Shown here: positions 62,647-64,000 of the stretch, in pieces | Position numbering within the stretch: position 1 is the first letter of the stretch | Layout of the letters: each line of letters opens with the position of its first letter | Origin: Uloborus plumipes | Taxonomy: Eukaryota > Arthropoda > Arachnida > Araneae > Uloboridae | Reading direction: 5' to 3' | DNA: 64,000 nucleotides | NCBI GenBank assembly: GCA_038373865.1 | Contig: JAXGGA010001088.1 | Location: 1-64,000 of the forward strand | Program-made: the position numbers and the translations under genes | The notes under the pieces: generated by a model | Seen by the model: only the letters and a program-made list of their open reading frames with translations | Databases searched by the model: none | Told to the model about the DNA's origin: nothing

Positions 62647-63612
62647 TTTATATCTTTGCTCTAGAGTTACAGTAATACATCTAAGCCCAATAATAACAGT
62701 AACAACAGTCATTGTTGTTTTTAATTTACGATTTATCCAATTAAATAAACAACAGGTGTGCTGACGGGTTTCATTCAGAATAATTATGAAGTATAAGTTA
62801 ATGATATGAAGAATAATTATGAAGAATAATTATGAAGTAAGAGTTCCCCACACCCTATTTACTTATCAATTTGGTTTAAGCACAGAATAGATACCTTGCT
62901 CCCTATCCCCCCCCAAATGAAGATGAAAAGCAGGTTTTTTAAAAATATATATTTGTTTTTGATGCTATTTTATTTATTTTTCAGAAAGCAATCAGTTATT
63001 CTGACTTTTTAAATTGTCTATTTTGTTTCATTAAATCATTTAATAATTGCATGACTTGTTTCAAACGACAATTAGTTCAATTAGTATTGCTTGTTTTGTC
63101 CAATAATTGGGTAGTTAGCAAATTCTAGGTAGGAATAATAACCGGCAATCGGCTTTATAATCTTTCTCCTGCTTAGGGGAGAATATAGGATCGATGCGGA
63201 TAAAAGCTTTCTACGACCTAAAAACTACGTGTGGGTGATGAGAAGTGCAACACATCTTAAAATATTTTCCGAGAACAATACAAGTGAATCTTGCAGATAA
63301 AATTCATAAGCACTTGGGTAGATTAGTAAAGCTACTTTTTGTGCTAATTATTTCTTAAAATATAAAACGAAAAACATGGGCAATTTTTTTCTATCTATTA
63401 CTTTAACAACGTTTCTTTTCTTACATAATTATTTCAAAACTGTTTGTTTGCCTGTTCCAAAATCTCGTTTGAAATCAACCTGTAATTTGAATTTGCTAAC
63501 TTTTTAAGCAATCGTTTATAAACTTTTTGAAAATTCACTTATTGAGTTTTCATTTGCATTCCTTCGACTGCCCACTCGATTATTAACAACCCTGGACATT
63601 TAAAATTCATTA
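62647..63612. other. Non-genic AT-rich stretch
   Basis: No gene. A short GAAGAATAATTAT tandem lies at about 62793-62838. Confidence 0.55.
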
Positions 63613-64000
63613 CAGTCGAACTCGTTTATAACGAGTACGAATATAACGAGAGCTCGGATTTAACGAGGGAAACGTGAATATTTGGTTGGATCAATGTAAA
63701 GTCTATGGAACAGAATTCGTTTTGAACGAGCAAGACCCGGTTTTAACGAGCAATTTTTTCTGTCTCGCAGTCTTTTTTTCTCATCTTTCTAGTCTTATTC
63801 CTGTCTTATTTTCTTTTTTTTATGTTTTGGTAAGAATCTTTTTCTTCATTTTTTTTCTTTCCGTTTATTGTTTCTCCCCTTCAAGACTAGCGCAACCAGG
63901 AACTTTTTGCTGGGTCATTAAATAAAGAACAGTATTTAATTAAATTAATTGATGTAATTAAAATTAGTATTAATTAACTTATAAGTAAACTCAATTTTTT
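63613..64000 (+). mobile_element. Left end of a Tigger-like element (continues past window)
   Basis: TA (63611-63612) precedes CAGTCGAACTCGTTTATAAC. The word AACGAG repeats at 63640, 63655, 63673 and later (GTTTTGAACGAGC, GTTTTAACGAGC), the usual sub-terminal pattern of Tigger elements of the CGTTTATAACGAG type. No right end is found before the window stops. Confidence 0.65.

Overview
The window reads as AT-rich, intron- and transposon-dominated animal nuclear DNA. There is no bacterial gene density, no operons and no Shine-Dalgarno spacing. Instead it holds tRNA-derived SINE heads, non-LTR retrotransposon sequence, TA/TTAA/TAA and 8-bp target-site duplications, microsatellites and isolated short exons. 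The retrotransposon's RT/RNase H protein resembles those common in arthropod, especially spider, genomes. A chelicerate is my best guess, but it is inference from protein style only.

Host genes are sparse. The left edge (2-238, +) holds an acidic open frame ending in a stop, probably the terminal exon of a gene lying to the left. At 54654-55014 (+) there is a convincing first coding exon. It has an ATG, an eh1 repressor motif (FSIASIL) and a perfect GTAAGT splice donor, and it is preceded by a GC-rich, CCAAT-containing promoter-like block (about 54255-54480). It looks like the N-terminus of a developmental transcription factor (homeobox, T-box or Fox type). The DNA-binding exon is not visible downstream, so the gene would have an intron reaching to or past the right edge.

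Mobile elements account for most recognisable structure. From left to right: a diverged tandem array (6955-7925) split by a 384-bp GTGAC-rich MITE (7312-7695); a 1.15-kb inverted-terminal-repeat element (7928-9077); a 1.9-kb decayed Tigger/pogo element with transposase C-terminal remnants (10290-12178); two tRNA-type SINE heads, one between long direct repeats (15629-16097); a hAT element inserted into the edge of a Tigger-like MITE (23459-24543); a hairpin with a decayed hammerhead-ribozyme core (24888-25034); and a foldback MITE (31786-32142). A very large inverted repeat (arms about 33481-34400 and 35520-39035) encloses an unassigned coding remnant. A 2.4-kb non-LTR retrotransposon inserted in its right arm by twin priming, with a 14-bp target duplication. 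Further right are a relative of the 7.9-kb element with a recurring 13-mer (39905-41579); a Harbinger-type MITE (46659-46826); an intact-looking type I hammerhead ribozyme (50168-50244); a piggyBac deletion derivative with its C-terminal cysteine domain (50403-51252); a hAT element (52786-53492); a Tc1-like remnant (61133-62646); and the left end of another Tigger-like element running off the window (63613 on).

The genes do not form a pathway. The functional content is one regulatory-gene 5' end in a transposon-filled landscape. Several unexplained GC-richer unique blocks (for example 15100-15540, 22740-22990, 29880-30960, 43620-44050) could be regulatory DNA of that or neighbouring genes, but the sequence alone does not prove it.
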